Numbered from the stretch's first letter, positions 17,101 through 24,144 are shown. The stretch is 31,002 nt of DNA from Christensenella sp. UBA1782 (GCA_002315475.1 DCGI01000070.1:1111-32112); one strand, 5' to 3'. The notes: generated by a model from the sequence alone, not told the origin. A program made the numbers and translations.

Positions 17101-18104
17101 CTGCCGTCGGGCGTCGCAATATAAACGACGTTAATACCGGCGTTTTGAATGGCGTTTGCCACTTCGTGCGAAATCACTTCGCCCGCTTCCACCAAAATTT
17201 CGCCGTCCGCTTCCACGCTGCGACTGGCTACTTGCCCTTCGATTCTTTCCGCAACCGAAAGTTTCTTGTTGAATTTATATCTGCCTACGTGACGAACGTC
17301 GTAACGGCGGTCGTCAAAGAACACGTTTTCGAGCAAAACTTCGATACCGTTCGAGGTAGGCACCTCACCCGGTTTCATCTTACGGTAGAACTCGATCTTC
17401 GCCGCTTCCACCGTATTGACGTCGCCGTCTTTCAAGGCGGTCGCCGCAATCATCGGATCGTTATCGAACATCTCGGCAAGCTCTTCGTTGGTGCCGTTCC
17501 CCAAAGCACGGAGCAACATGGTAGCGGTCATCTTACGGTTACGATCGACGCGAACCATCAAGCTGTTGGTAGAGTCTTGTTCGAATTCCAACCAAGCGCC
17601 ACGATTCGGAATAACCGTCGTAAAATACCGGAAAACACCCGTTTTATCCCGTTCCCCTTTCGTATACACACCGGGACTACGCACCAACTGCGATACGACG
17701 ACACGCTCGGCACCGTTAATGATAAACGTACCCTTATCGGTCATTTTGGGAAGCTCACCCATGAAAATGGTATCTTCCAACGGTTCGTTGCTATCCATCA
17801 AAGTCAGTCTGACCAAAACTTTCAGCGGGAACGTGTACGTTTTATCTTGCTCTTTGCATTCGTTAATGTCATACTTGCAAGTACCTTCCAGAGAATGGTT
17901 GAGAAACTCCAACGCCATCTTGCCGCTGTAATCGGTAATGGGGGAGAAATCCTTGAAAACTTCGTCGATCCCTTCTTTGATGAATTTTTCGTACGATCTT
18001 TTCTGCACTTCAATCAGATAAGGCATATCGATAATCGGTTTGATTTTACTGAATGTCCATCTTTCGGTATTGCCGCACTTAATTTTGTGAGTTCTTTGAG
18101 ACAT
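14136..18104 (-). CDS. rpoB: RNA polymerase beta subunit with long acidic tail
   Basis: A 1322-residue catalytic subunit of RNA polymerase. The rifampicin-binding region lies near 485-530 (SSQLSQFMDQPNPIAELTHK, then RKLSALGPGG). The residues equivalent to E. coli Asp516, His526 and Ser531 are all wild type, so no target-based rifampicin resistance is expected. Conserved lobe and flap segments and the C-terminal GGKAQFGGQRFGEMEVWAL are present. After about residue 1190 a tail of ~130 mostly acidic residues follows, including DDDDEFSD, two related DLEDMLGG/DLDDMMGG motifs and a DDDDNNND end, longer than in common Firmicutes. The ATG at 18104 (MSQRTHK) is preferred over the upstream in-frame start at 18131 because the AAGGAGC site lies just before it. 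Confidence 0.97.
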   Translation of the reverse strand: MSQRTHKIKCGNTERWTFSKIKPIIDMPYLIEVQKRSYEKFIKEGIDEVFKDFSPITDYSGKMALEFLNHSLEGTCKYDINECKEQDKTYTFPLKVLVRLTLMDSNEPLEDTIFMGELPKMTDKGTFIINGAERVVVSQLVRSPGVYTKGERDKTGVFRYFTTVIPNRGAWLEFEQDSTNSLMVRVDRNRKMTATMLLRALGNGTNEELAEMFDNDPMIAATALKDGDVNTVEAAKIEFYRKMKPGEVPTSNGIEVLLENVFFDDRRYDVRHVGRYKFNKKLSVAERIEGQVASRSVEADGEILVEAGEVISHEVANAIQNAGINVVYIATPDGSDRPEFKVIGNNTVDLAGYIDVDPRSIGIRQKVYYPVLLRLLEEHQDDMEALKAAIIEHKDDLVVKHITQDDIIATISYNLSMRYGFYACDDIDHLSNRRVRSVGELLHNQFRIGIARLERVIKERMSIVNDPHDVKIQSLINIRPVASAIREFFGSSQLSQFMDQPNPIAELTHKRKLSALGPGGLNRERAGFEVRDVHHSHYSRMCPIETPEGQNIGLITSLSSYARINEYGFIEAPYRKVDKETGVVTDVVEYMTADVEDKFVVAQANEALDENSRFVNSRVTCRYRDDIKEFAAEKVDYMDVDPKQLVSVATSLIPFLENDDANRALMGSNMQRQAVPLLRCEAPFVGTGMECKVAYDSGVCVVAKNDGVVKSVTADKIVVETDTGEEDEYELLKFKRSNQGTCVNQKPIVNKGDRVTGEVLEVDEDGNTIIKVHGSILADGPATSNGELALGRNILIGFMTWEGYNYEDAILISEDLVKKDVLTTVHIEEYEIESRDTKLGKEQITRDIPNVSADLLKNLDEDGIVMIGSEVRSGDYLVGKVTPKGETELTPEERLLRAIFGEKSREVRDVSLKVNHGESGIVVDVKKFMRENKDDLDPGVNVLVRVYIAQKRKISVGDKMAGRHGNKGVISRVLPREDMPFLADGTPLQIVLNPLGVPSRMNIGQVLEVHLGLAAGLMGCKFATPVFDGANESDIRELFEKNNLPLDGKIQLFDGRTGEPFENRTTVGYMYMLKLNHLVDDKIHARSVGPYSLVTQQPLGGKAQFGGQRFGEMEVWALEAYGASHILQEVLTVKSDDIMGRQKVFDSIIKSSVATEPGIPEAFRVLKKEIQSLGLNVRLFSEDHAEFQLPELYDDDHDSGKPNFHSMKEEVQDTIAGLGLDGESLFDADNQGLKDFVLDDDESIGFNDLEDMLGGPSLTTDSDDLDDMMGGGLRLTEDDDDEFSDTASEDETGESILKELGVIGVDDSGLSDSFDDDDNNND

Positions 18105-18135
18105 GCTTAGCTCCTTATAAAAAATATTCAAAAAC

Positions 18136-18155
18136 GCATTTTTCTTTCAAAATGC
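18136..18155 (-). promoter_or_regulatory. Hairpin in the rpoB leader, possible attenuator
   Basis: On the minus strand GCATTTT, a 6-base loop and AAAATGC form a 7-bp hairpin, followed by GTTTTTGAATATTTTTT and then the rpoB ribosome site. The shape resembles a weak intrinsic terminator inside the ~144-nt leader. The stem is A/T-rich, so its strength is doubtful. Confidence 0.35.
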
Positions 18156-18254
18156 AACGATTTTCGTACGCTATGTAGAATCTTCCCCTTACCCCGATAA
18201 ACATTCTCGATTATCGTCGAAGCGATACTATTCATCATAGTTATACAGTCAAGC

Positions 18255-18283
18255 ATTATAGCATAGTATAGGATGACTGTCAA
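18255..18283 (-). promoter_or_regulatory. Consensus promoter of rpoBC
   Basis: On the minus strand a perfect TTGACA (18283-18278), a 17-nt spacer and a perfect TATAAT (18260-18255). Transcription should start near 18248, giving a leader of about 144 nt. The -35 box lies in one arm of a 7-bp inverted repeat (TGTCAAA/TTTGACA, 18278-18296). Confidence 0.9.
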
Positions 18284-18448
18284 ATGTTTTTTGACATTTT
18301 ATAAATAATATTTATTTATTTTTGAATATATTTTACTTCGTTCCGATACCGTTTTATCTTGCCGAACGCCTTCAAAAATCTGCGTTTCCTTTTCGGTTCG
18401 TTCAAAACGATACCCTGTAAAAAGAGGCTCTGCCCGTAAAGTTCCGTA

Positions 18449-18477
18449 TTGACAAAAACAAAGCCTCGTGCTACACT
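18449..18477 (+). promoter_or_regulatory. Promoter of the gtrA-rqcP-ispDF unit
   Basis: TTGACA (18449-18454), a 17-nt spacer and TACACT (18472-18477). It leaves about 35 bases of leader before the ATG at 18519. Because it covers the upstream in-frame GTG at 18468, it also argues against that start. Confidence 0.75.
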
Positions 18478-18518
18478 TATTTTGCAAATCAAACGTAAAA
18501 AAAAGGAACCGACTCGTT

Positions 18519-19145
18519 ATGGAAAAAAAACCGAACGCCTTACAAGAATGGAAAAAAGGATTTCAGAACGCCGAAAAAGGAAAGAAAGGAAAGTTTCTCG
18601 TAGAGTTTATCAAAACGCACGAAGACTTACGGCAAGTCGTCTTTTTCTTTCTGTTCTCTCTCCTGTGCTTTGCCGCCGAAATGGCTTCGTTCTACGCCAT
18701 TTATTATATTTGCCGGTCGGTATCCTATGACGCCCCGTTCTCGTGGTTCGTCTTCGACTATACCGCCACCGAAAGCGGCGGACAGGGCGGCTTCCTTGCC
18801 TTTTTGATTTCTACCGCCATTGCGCAGGCGTTGACCTTCGTTTTGAACAGAAAAAAGACCTTTAACGCCAATAACAACGTCGTATTTTCGGCTATCATGT
18901 ATGCGATTATGGTGGTGATTATCGTCGTCATGAACGCCGCCTTATGCGGCATCATCAAAGACGGTATCGCTTCCGCCATGTTGCGCGGAAACTGCGGAGA
19001 AAGCATCACCGACTTTATCAGCGGCACCGTTTCCAAAATGGTAGGCGGCGCACTCGCTTGGTTGATTTCCTTCTTCACCAGCAAATTCGTCATCATGCGG
19101 AAAAAGAAAGAACCTACCCGAGAAAAACGAGAGGAATCGGTATGA
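18519..19145 (+). CDS. GtrA-family membrane protein
   Basis: A 208-residue protein with a basic cytoplasmic N terminus and four predicted helices at about 38-62, 92-110, 120-145 and 172-192. The FVLNRKKTF segment (107-115) after the second helix is the hallmark of the GtrA family. Members are thought to flip lipid-linked sugars for cell-surface glycans, but no glycosyltransferase lies alongside, so the substrate is unknown. Here the loop between helices one and two and the one between three and four (with GNCGESITD) are longer than usual. The ATG at 18519 follows an AAGGAA site. Its stop overlaps the rqcP start as ATGA. Confidence 0.8.
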   Translation: MEKKPNALQEWKKGFQNAEKGKKGKFLVEFIKTHEDLRQVVFFFLFSLLCFAAEMASFYAIYYICRSVSYDAPFSWFVFDYTATESGGQGGFLAFLISTAIAQALTFVLNRKKTFNANNNVVFSAIMYAIMVVIIVVMNAALCGIIKDGIASAMLRGNCGESITDFISGTVSKMVGGALAWLISFFTSKFVIMRKKKEPTREKREESV

Positions 19146-19399
19146 GATTAGACAAGTACTTAAAAGTAGCCCGCATCATCAAGAGAAGAACGGTCGCCAA
19201 CGAAGCTTGTTCTTCCGACCGCGTCAAAGTCAACGGCAAAGACGCAAAGCCGTCCAAAGACGTTAAAGTCGGCGACGTCGTTTCGGTGGGCTTCGGCGAC
19301 AACAAACTGACTTTCCGCGTTTTAATCGTACCCGAAGGCAACGTTCCCAAAAACAACGGTGCCCTTCTCTACGAAATCATTACCGATGACGATATTTGA
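19142..19399 (+). CDS. rqcP: S4-domain ribosome quality-control protein RqcP
   Basis: An 85-residue S4 RNA-binding protein. MRLDKYLKVARIIKRRTVANE and DRVKVNGKDAKPSKDVKVGD (the latter in the loop that contacts RNA) match Bacillus RqcP/YabO closely. RqcP works with RqcH on stalled 50S subunits, stabilising tRNA while alanine tails are added to the nascent chain. The ATG overlaps the GtrA stop by four bases. It lies in front of ispDF and overlaps that gene, so its level should be tied to both neighbours. RqcH is not in the window. Confidence 0.88.
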   Translation: MRLDKYLKVARIIKRRTVANEACSSDRVKVNGKDAKPSKDVKVGDVVSVGFGDNKLTFRVLIVPEGNVPKNNGALLYEIITDDDI

Positions 19400-20456
19400 C
19401 GTCATAATTGTAGCGAACGGTACCTCTTCCCGCATGGGTTTCGATAAATTATCTGCCCGTTTGGGAGAAGAAACCGTCCTTTCTCGTACCGTTTCTTGCT
19501 TTCAAAACCTGCAAGGACTGCAAAAAATCATTTTGGTTTCCGATAGGTTTTCCGAATTCGACGGTTGCGTTTGCGTGGGCGGCGGTTCCACCCGTACGCA
19601 ATCGGTTCGTTGCGGTTTGGAAAAAGTAACTTCTCCGTTCGTACTGATTCACGACGGTGCCCGTCCTTTCGTCGAAAAAAAACTTTTGGACAGAATCCTC
19701 GCCACCCTTGCCGAAAAAGGCTCTGCCGTACCGTTTATTCGCCCTACCGACAGTATGCGAAGAATTTTGAACGGGGTAGCGGAAACGGTAGACAGAAACG
19801 ACTACGTTCTTTTACAAACGCCGCAGGCGTTCCGCACCGAAGACATCCGAAAAGCCTACGATTTATCCCGTACCGACGAAACGGACGATAGCGCCCTGTA
19901 TGCCGAATTTATCGCACCTCCCGCCCTCGTGGAAGGGGATTACGCCAATAAAAAAATAACCCGTCCCGAAGATTTGTTCGGTATCAACGCCAAAATCGGT
20001 ACGGGATTCGACGTCCACAAACTTGTCGAAGGTCGTCCTCTCCGTCTCGGCGGTATCACCGTTCCTTTTGAGAAAGGCGAAGAAGCCCACAGCGACGGCG
20101 ACGTCCTTCTACACGCCCTCATGGACGCTCTGTTGACCGCAGCCGCTCTGCCCGACATCGGCACCCTTTTCCCCGATACCGACGAAAAATACCGCAATAT
20201 CGACAGTACCCTCTTGTTGCAAGACGTTTACGGGCGTCTTGCCGAAAAGCATCTGACCGTCCTGTCTTGCGATACGGCAGTTTTGTTGCAACGCCCCAAA
20301 ATCGCTCCTTACCTTCCGCAAATGCGTCAAAATATCGCGTCGGTTCTGCATATTGCTCCCGAAAAAGTCAATATTTCCGCCACCACGACGGAAACGCTCG
20401 GCATTATCGGAGAAGGCAACGGCATCGCCGCCCTTGCCGTCGTTTCTTTGTCGTAA
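19386..20456 (+). CDS. ispDF: Bifunctional IspD-IspF isoprenoid enzyme
   Basis: A 356-residue fusion of two enzymes of the MEP pathway. Residues 1-200 are IspD (4-diphosphocytidyl-methylerythritol synthase), with the CTP-binding loop VANGTSSRMGFDK, HDGARPFV and TPQAF. Residues 204-356 are IspF (2,4-cyclodiphosphate synthase), with metal ligands Asp209, His211 and His243, the HSDGDVLLHAL segment and the ATTTETLG C-terminal motif. The two join with a very short linker around FGINAKIG. The step between them, IspE, is not in the window. The ATG at 19386 is chosen inside the rqcP end (14-base overlap); the frame is open further upstream, but that sequence codes for rqcP. A strong terminator follows. 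Confidence 0.95.
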   Translation: MTIFDVIIVANGTSSRMGFDKLSARLGEETVLSRTVSCFQNLQGLQKIILVSDRFSEFDGCVCVGGGSTRTQSVRCGLEKVTSPFVLIHDGARPFVEKKLLDRILATLAEKGSAVPFIRPTDSMRRILNGVAETVDRNDYVLLQTPQAFRTEDIRKAYDLSRTDETDDSALYAEFIAPPALVEGDYANKKITRPEDLFGINAKIGTGFDVHKLVEGRPLRLGGITVPFEKGEEAHSDGDVLLHALMDALLTAAALPDIGTLFPDTDEKYRNIDSTLLLQDVYGRLAEKHLTVLSCDTAVLLQRPKIAPYLPQMRQNIASVLHIAPEKVNISATTTETLGIIGEGNGIAALAVVSLS

Positions 20457-20473
20457 GTTTTATCCGTAAAAAA

Positions 20474-20509
20474 AGAACTCGAACCGAGCGTTCGAGTTCT
20501 TTTTCTTTT
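20474..20509. terminator. Strong bidirectional terminator between ispDF and the L9 unit
   Basis: A 10-bp perfect stem AGAACTCGAA/TTCGAGTTCT (20474-20483 and 20491-20500) with a 7-base loop. It is followed by TTTTCTTTT on the plus strand and preceded by AAAAAAA, which serves as a T tail on the minus strand. It lies between two convergent gene ends. Confidence 0.93.
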
Positions 20510-20520
20510 ACAAAAAACGG

Positions 20521-21894
20521 CTATTTGCTTCTTGCGTACGCTTTGGCGTCCTTCCGCAAACCACGATAGAAGAACGAAAGTACCATTAAGACCGCCGTAC
20601 CCGCCGCACTGATCCAAGTCCACGAAGAGAAGTTCAGCGAAATCGCATTCAAGAAGGTCTTTACCATCGTGAGTTCTTCGGCAGTCATTTCGACTTGCGT
20701 CAAAGCGACGGGCAAATACTTTACGAGAAGCATCGGCAATCCGACCAAGAACACGTGGGGCATCCACCCCCAAATACGAGGAATCGCCATGCTGACGGTT
20801 TTATTCTTGCAGAACAGCTTGATGACGATTTTTATCAGCAAATATGCCCAAGTCGCCATGACGAACAACAAGAAGTATCCGACGTAGCCCATGTAGGTGG
20901 CGATTTGATTCAGTACGTCCGTTCCGATAGTCGCATAGATCTTATCGGAAACGTAGGTTTTTACTTCGTCCATAGAAGTCATTTTGGGCGTGGTGCTTGC
21001 TCCCCCGCCGATACCGGCTTCGGCGGTTCCTTCGTCCAAAGTACTGTTGACGACCGACACAATCAAGCTTTCGGTACTGAAATTACCGTCTTCGTCGGAA
21101 AACTCTTGAATGGCCTCGTCGTACGAATCCAAAACTTCTTTCTGAATGGCTGCCTTTTGTTCGGCAATAGCCGCCTCTTTTGCTGCGGGGGGAATGCTTT
21201 CGTCGGCATTGACTACTTCTTCGGCGTAAATGGCGAAAAGCTTATCAAGTTCTTCCGAGCCGCCCGCAAGCAACGCACGCATCGAAGCGGTATCGCCGTC
21301 CAACAAAGCGGGAATGCTTTCTCCGATTTCGTCGGCAATGGTATTTATGTCTTCTTCGGTTATCCCTTTATCCGCCAAAGCACTCATGACTTCGGTATTG
21401 CCGGCGTCTTCGCTCAGCGACTTTTTGATTTCCTCTTTCACCATTTCGACGGCATCGCTCACGACAAGTTGAACGGCACTTTCCGCAATAACGTCCACTT
21501 GATCGCTCAAGCCGTCCACAAGCGTTTTCACTTGTTCGGAAAGCATGGTGTTGATTTCGTTACCGTCCTTGCCCAATGCGGAATTGACGAGGGATTTCCC
21601 TTCCAGTTTTATCGAAATGGGGAAAGTTACCGAAAAATCGTCCCCGATATAGGATAAAAAATCTACGTCTTCCGGTGTGGTTCCTTCCGCCTTGATGGAA
21701 CCTCCCGTTCCGCTTTCTCCTGCCGCCAAGATGGTTTCGATAAGCGTCTTATCAATGGTAACGGACGCCTCGAAATTCCAAAAACTGCCCAAATACAACG
21801 TGATGACGGAAACGACGCATACGACCGCCATGAGAATGTTGCAAATCATGATGGCACCGTTCTTCGGCTCTGCTACTTGTTTCTGTTTTTTCAT
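20521..21894 (-). CDS. Unrecognised four-helix membrane protein with acidic outer domain
   Basis: I do not recognise this 457-residue protein. One helix lies at about 13-38, then a ~290-residue region rich in Glu, Asp, Ser and Ala that looks helical, then three helices near 345-370, 385-405 and 430-448. The C terminus is basic (RGLRKDAKAYARSK), so by the positive-inside rule both ends should be cytoplasmic and the acidic region outside. The ATG at 21894 follows an AAAGGAG site; the longer upstream frame lacks one. It is the last gene of the L9-cyclophilin-HAD unit, 14 bases after the phosphatase. No transport, enzyme or adhesion motif is visible. Confidence 0.7.
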   Translation of the reverse strand: MKKQKQVAEPKNGAIMICNILMAVVCVVSVITLYLGSFWNFEASVTIDKTLIETILAAGESGTGGSIKAEGTTPEDVDFLSYIGDDFSVTFPISIKLEGKSLVNSALGKDGNEINTMLSEQVKTLVDGLSDQVDVIAESAVQLVVSDAVEMVKEEIKKSLSEDAGNTEVMSALADKGITEEDINTIADEIGESIPALLDGDTASMRALLAGGSEELDKLFAIYAEEVVNADESIPPAAKEAAIAEQKAAIQKEVLDSYDEAIQEFSDEDGNFSTESLIVSVVNSTLDEGTAEAGIGGGASTTPKMTSMDEVKTYVSDKIYATIGTDVLNQIATYMGYVGYFLLFVMATWAYLLIKIVIKLFCKNKTVSMAIPRIWGWMPHVFLVGLPMLLVKYLPVALTQVEMTAEELTMVKTFLNAISLNFSSWTWISAAGTAVLMVLSFFYRGLRKDAKAYARSK

Positions 21895-21908
21895 ATTTTC
21901 TCCTTTAT

Positions 21909-22703
21909 TTACTCGGCAATATCGCCTAAGCAATCGATAATAAAACGCGGTCTGTACGGGAAAACCTTGATGTTTTCCAACGTAGAAACGCCGCTCAGTA
22001 CCAAAACCGAAGTCAAACCCGACTCGATACCGGCGATAATATCGGTATCCATTCTATCCCCGATCATGACGGTATCGGCGGAGTGTACGTCCATAAGGCG
22101 CATTGCCGCCCGCATCATTAAAGGATTCGGCTTCCCGACGTAATAAGCCTGCGCACCCGTCGTCAATTCGATCGGGGACACCAACGCCCGACAAGCCGGC
22201 ACGTTTCCCTTTTCGTTCGGGTAAGTCAAGTCACTGTTGGTACCAATCAACCTTGCGCCCTTTTCCACCAAACGCATCGCCTTGCACATGGCGTCCAAGT
22301 TATAATTAAACGTTTCGCCGATGACGACGTAATCGGGATCGACGTCGTTAAGCACGATGCCTGCCGAATACAAAGCGTTATAGAGATAGGGTTCTCCGAT
22401 GACGAAGGCACTGCATCCGGGTGCCTGCGTCGTCAAGAATCGTGCCGTCGCCTGTGCGCTGGTATAAAAATTATTTTCTTCCACTTCCAATCCCATGCGA
22501 TGAAGTTTTTGTTTCAATTCCATCGGGGATTTTCCGCTGTTGTTGGTCAAAAAAAGAAATTCTTTATCGTTCTTTTTTAACCAATCCAAAAATTCGTGGG
22601 TGCCCTGTACGATTTCGTTTCCATGATACACCACACCGTCCATATCGCAAATGAACGCCTTTTTCTCCCGTACTTCCGCTATATCCTTTTCAAAATATAT
22701 CAT
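21909..22703 (-). CDS. HAD-IIA (NagD-like) phosphatase
   Basis: A 264-residue haloacid dehalogenase phosphatase of subfamily IIA. Motif I is FICDMDGVVYHG, with the nucleophile and acid/base aspartates. Motif II is FLTNNSGKSP, motif III includes the Lys of VGKPNPLMM, and motif IV is VMIGDRMDTDI. The cap between motifs II and III is of the C2 type. Family members act on nucleotides, sugar phosphates or phosphoglycolate; the substrate is not evident. The ATG at 22703 overlaps the cyclophilin stop by four bases (ATGA), and the longer reading frame upstream is cyclophilin sequence in another frame. Confidence 0.9.
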   Translation of the reverse strand: MIYFEKDIAEVREKKAFICDMDGVVYHGNEIVQGTHEFLDWLKKNDKEFLFLTNNSGKSPMELKQKLHRMGLEVEENNFYTSAQATARFLTTQAPGCSAFVIGEPYLYNALYSAGIVLNDVDPDYVVIGETFNYNLDAMCKAMRLVEKGARLIGTNSDLTYPNEKGNVPACRALVSPIELTTGAQAYYVGKPNPLMMRAAMRLMDVHSADTVMIGDRMDTDIIAGIESGLTSVLVLSGVSTLENIKVFPYRPRFIIDCLGDIAE

Positions 22704-23212
22704 GCACGCTCCACGAAATAGACCGACTGCATGACTTGCGGCACGGTAGGTCTGTCGTTTCTGCCCGTCTCTACGGCTGCGACGGCGTCCACCGTTTCCA
22801 TGCCTTCCACCACGAAACCGAAAGCCGCATACTGTCCGTCCAAGAAAAGAGCGTCCTTGTGACAAACGAAAAATTGACTCGACGCGCTGTCGTACAGTTG
22901 ACTTCTTGCCATCGAAAGCACCCCTCTCTTATGCGAAAGGGTATTGTTGACGCCGTTTGCACGGAATTCTCCCTTAATGGTGGTATCGCTTCCGCCCATG
23001 CCCGTTCCCGTAGGATCTCCGCCCTGAATGACGAATCCGGCAATCACTCTGTGAAAAATAATGCCGTCGTAAAATTTCTTTTCCACGAGATTTCGAAAGT
23101 TTTCGGCGGAAACGGGTGCGTTCTTATCGTCGAGTTGCACCACAAAGGACTTCCCGTCCTTCATTTCGATTTTTACAAAATCCGTTCTTTTATCGGTTTT
23201 TACAAAAGCCAT
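22700..23212 (-). CDS. Cyclophilin-type peptidyl-prolyl cis-trans isomerase
   Basis: A 170-residue cytoplasmic cyclophilin that speeds proline isomerisation in folding proteins. FHRVIAGFVIQGGDPTGTG contains the catalytic Arg, SSQFFVCHKD and LDGQYAAFG follow in order, and the C terminus closes the barrel. There is no signal peptide. An AGGAGGGG ribosome site precedes the ATG. It lies 11 bases after rplI and is coupled to the HAD phosphatase. Confidence 0.94.
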   Translation of the reverse strand: MAFVKTDKRTDFVKIEMKDGKSFVVQLDDKNAPVSAENFRNLVEKKFYDGIIFHRVIAGFVIQGGDPTGTGMGGSDTTIKGEFRANGVNNTLSHKRGVLSMARSQLYDSASSQFFVCHKDALFLDGQYAAFGFVVEGMETVDAVAAVETGRNDRPTVPQVMQSVYFVERA

Positions 23213-23223
23213 ATTCCCCTCCT

Positions 23224-23670
23224 TTATTTATCTTCGGGTACGATATTGATGATGATTTTCGCCACCGTTTCTTTATAGCACCATACTTCGGCATCGTATT
23301 TACCGATGGTCTTGACGCCGGTCGGCGCGGTAATCTTCTTTTTATCGACCGTAAATCCGATCAAAGCCAGCCCTTTGGCTATATCCGCCGCCGTCACGCT
23401 GCCGTACATTTTGCCGGCACCGCACTTGACGGGAACGGTGATTTCGGTACCGTTGATTTTTTCATACATCGCAAGTGCCGCCGCTTTTTCTTCGGCTTTC
23501 TTCTTTTCTTCGTTGAGTATTCGTTGATTTCGCTCGTTTTGAGCGGTTTTCGTAGCCATATACGCCATCTTTTTAGGAATCAAAAAATTCATTGCGTAGC
23601 CGTCGTTGACGGTAACAAGATCCCCTTTCTTCCCGAGAGGTTTCACATCTTCCAATAAAATTACTTTCAT
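23224..23670 (-). CDS. rplI: 50S ribosomal protein L9
   Basis: A 148-residue protein of normal length. MKVILLEDVKPLGKKGDLVTVNDGYAMNFLIPKKMA is the rRNA-binding N-terminal domain (residues 1-36), a long connecting helix runs from about 40 to 75, and the C-terminal domain follows. L9 helps limit frameshifting and binds 23S rRNA. Usually it lies with rpsF-ssb-rpsR or dnaB; here it leads a unit with a cyclophilin, a phosphatase and a membrane protein. GGAGTG is the likely ribosome site. Confidence 0.96.
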   Translation of the reverse strand: MKVILLEDVKPLGKKGDLVTVNDGYAMNFLIPKKMAYMATKTAQNERNQRILNEEKKKAEEKAAALAMYEKINGTEITVPVKCGAGKMYGSVTAADIAKGLALIGFTVDKKKITAPTGVKTIGKYDAEVWCYKETVAKIIINIVPEDK

Positions 23671-23697
23671 AAAACAACACTCCGTTCGTTTTTTTTA

Positions 23698-23726
23698 AGT
23701 ATACCGCAATTCTCCCGTTCTGTCAA
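23698..23726 (-). promoter_or_regulatory. Promoter of the rplI unit
   Basis: On the minus strand a perfect TTGACA (23726-23721), a 17-nt spacer and TATACT (23703-23698). The leader would be only about 20 bases, ending in the rplI ribosome site. Confidence 0.82.
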
Positions 23727-23786
23727 CAAGCAGCAACTAAACCTTTTCACGAACTTTCTGATTCATCGCATCGCAAAAAAACGGCG

Positions 23787-23816
23787 TCATAAATCCCGAT
23801 TGCCTGCACATACTAT
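23787..23816 (+). promoter_or_regulatory. Candidate sporulation sigma-E-type promoter before the DUF1540 gene
   Basis: TCATAAA (23787-23793), a 15-nt spacer and CATACTAT (23809-23816). This resembles the Bacillus/Clostridium sigma-E form, a TCATATT-like -35 and a CATACANT -10 with 13-15 bases between. No convincing sigma-A promoter is seen before this gene. The match is short and could be chance. Confidence 0.4.
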
Positions 23817-23841
23817 CTCCGGAATAAAAATCGGAGGAAAC

Positions 23842-24144
23842 ATGATTCAATTAAAATGTACTTGCAACAACTGTCAACACAACTTAAAAGGGCATTGCGA
23901 TGCCGGTTATATTTCGTTATCGGAAAAAGCCGACTGCCAAAGTCGTATAAAACGCTCGGGCGGTGCCTTGGAACAGACCTTCCGTGAAATGGAAGCGGGA
24001 GAAGAATTTTTAAGCGACGCCCCCAACGTCGTCCAATGCAACGCGCGTTGCGCCTATAACGAAAACAACAAATGCACCGCTTCTTCCGTCAAGTTTTCCG
24101 ATATGTTGATGAAAGTCCGTTGCGAAACCCGTATCAAGCCGTAA
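23842..24144 (+). CDS. DUF1540 cysteine-rich protein (two repeats)
   Basis: A 100-residue small protein with two copies of the DUF1540 motif. The first has cysteines in CTCNNCQHNLKGHC and a later Cys before QSR; the second has CNARCAYNENNKC and RCETR. Each copy has four or five cysteines spaced for binding one metal ion, probably zinc. The family is common in spore-forming Clostridia, and its function is unknown. The ATG at 23842 follows a strong CGGAGGA site; the upstream TTG in the same frame lies in the promoter region. It is a single-gene unit with a terminator after it. Confidence 0.88.
   Translation: MIQLKCTCNNCQHNLKGHCDAGYISLSEKADCQSRIKRSGGALEQTFREMEAGEEFLSDAPNVVQCNARCAYNENNKCTASSVKFSDMLMKVRCETRIKP

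Larger units (their letters stand above)
18105..18518. other. Divergent intergenic region between rpoB and the GtrA-family gene
   Basis: This 414-nt gap holds the rpoB leader and promoter on the minus strand (18105-18283) and the promoter of the GtrA-family gene on the plus strand (18449-18477). Between about 18297 and 18440 is an A/T-rich stretch followed by a more coding-like stretch. I see no convincing gene there: the 62-codon minus-strand frame has no ribosome site and overlaps the GtrA promoter. rplJ-rplL, the usual neighbours upstream of rpoB, are absent. Confidence 0.7.

Noticed and set aside
14136..18131. rpoB start at 18131
   Set aside because: The extra nine codons contain the AAGGAGC ribosome site that serves the ATG at 18104, and the protein from 18104 begins like other RpoB proteins.
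18299..18487. 62-codon minus-strand ORF between rpoB and the GtrA gene
   Set aside because: It has no ribosome site, overlaps the GtrA promoter, matches no family I know, and ends in A/T-rich low-complexity codons. A gene remnant cannot be excluded.
21895..21933. Longer N terminus for the 457-residue membrane protein
   Set aside because: The upstream codons overlap the HAD gene end and include the AAAGGAG site used by the ATG at 21894.
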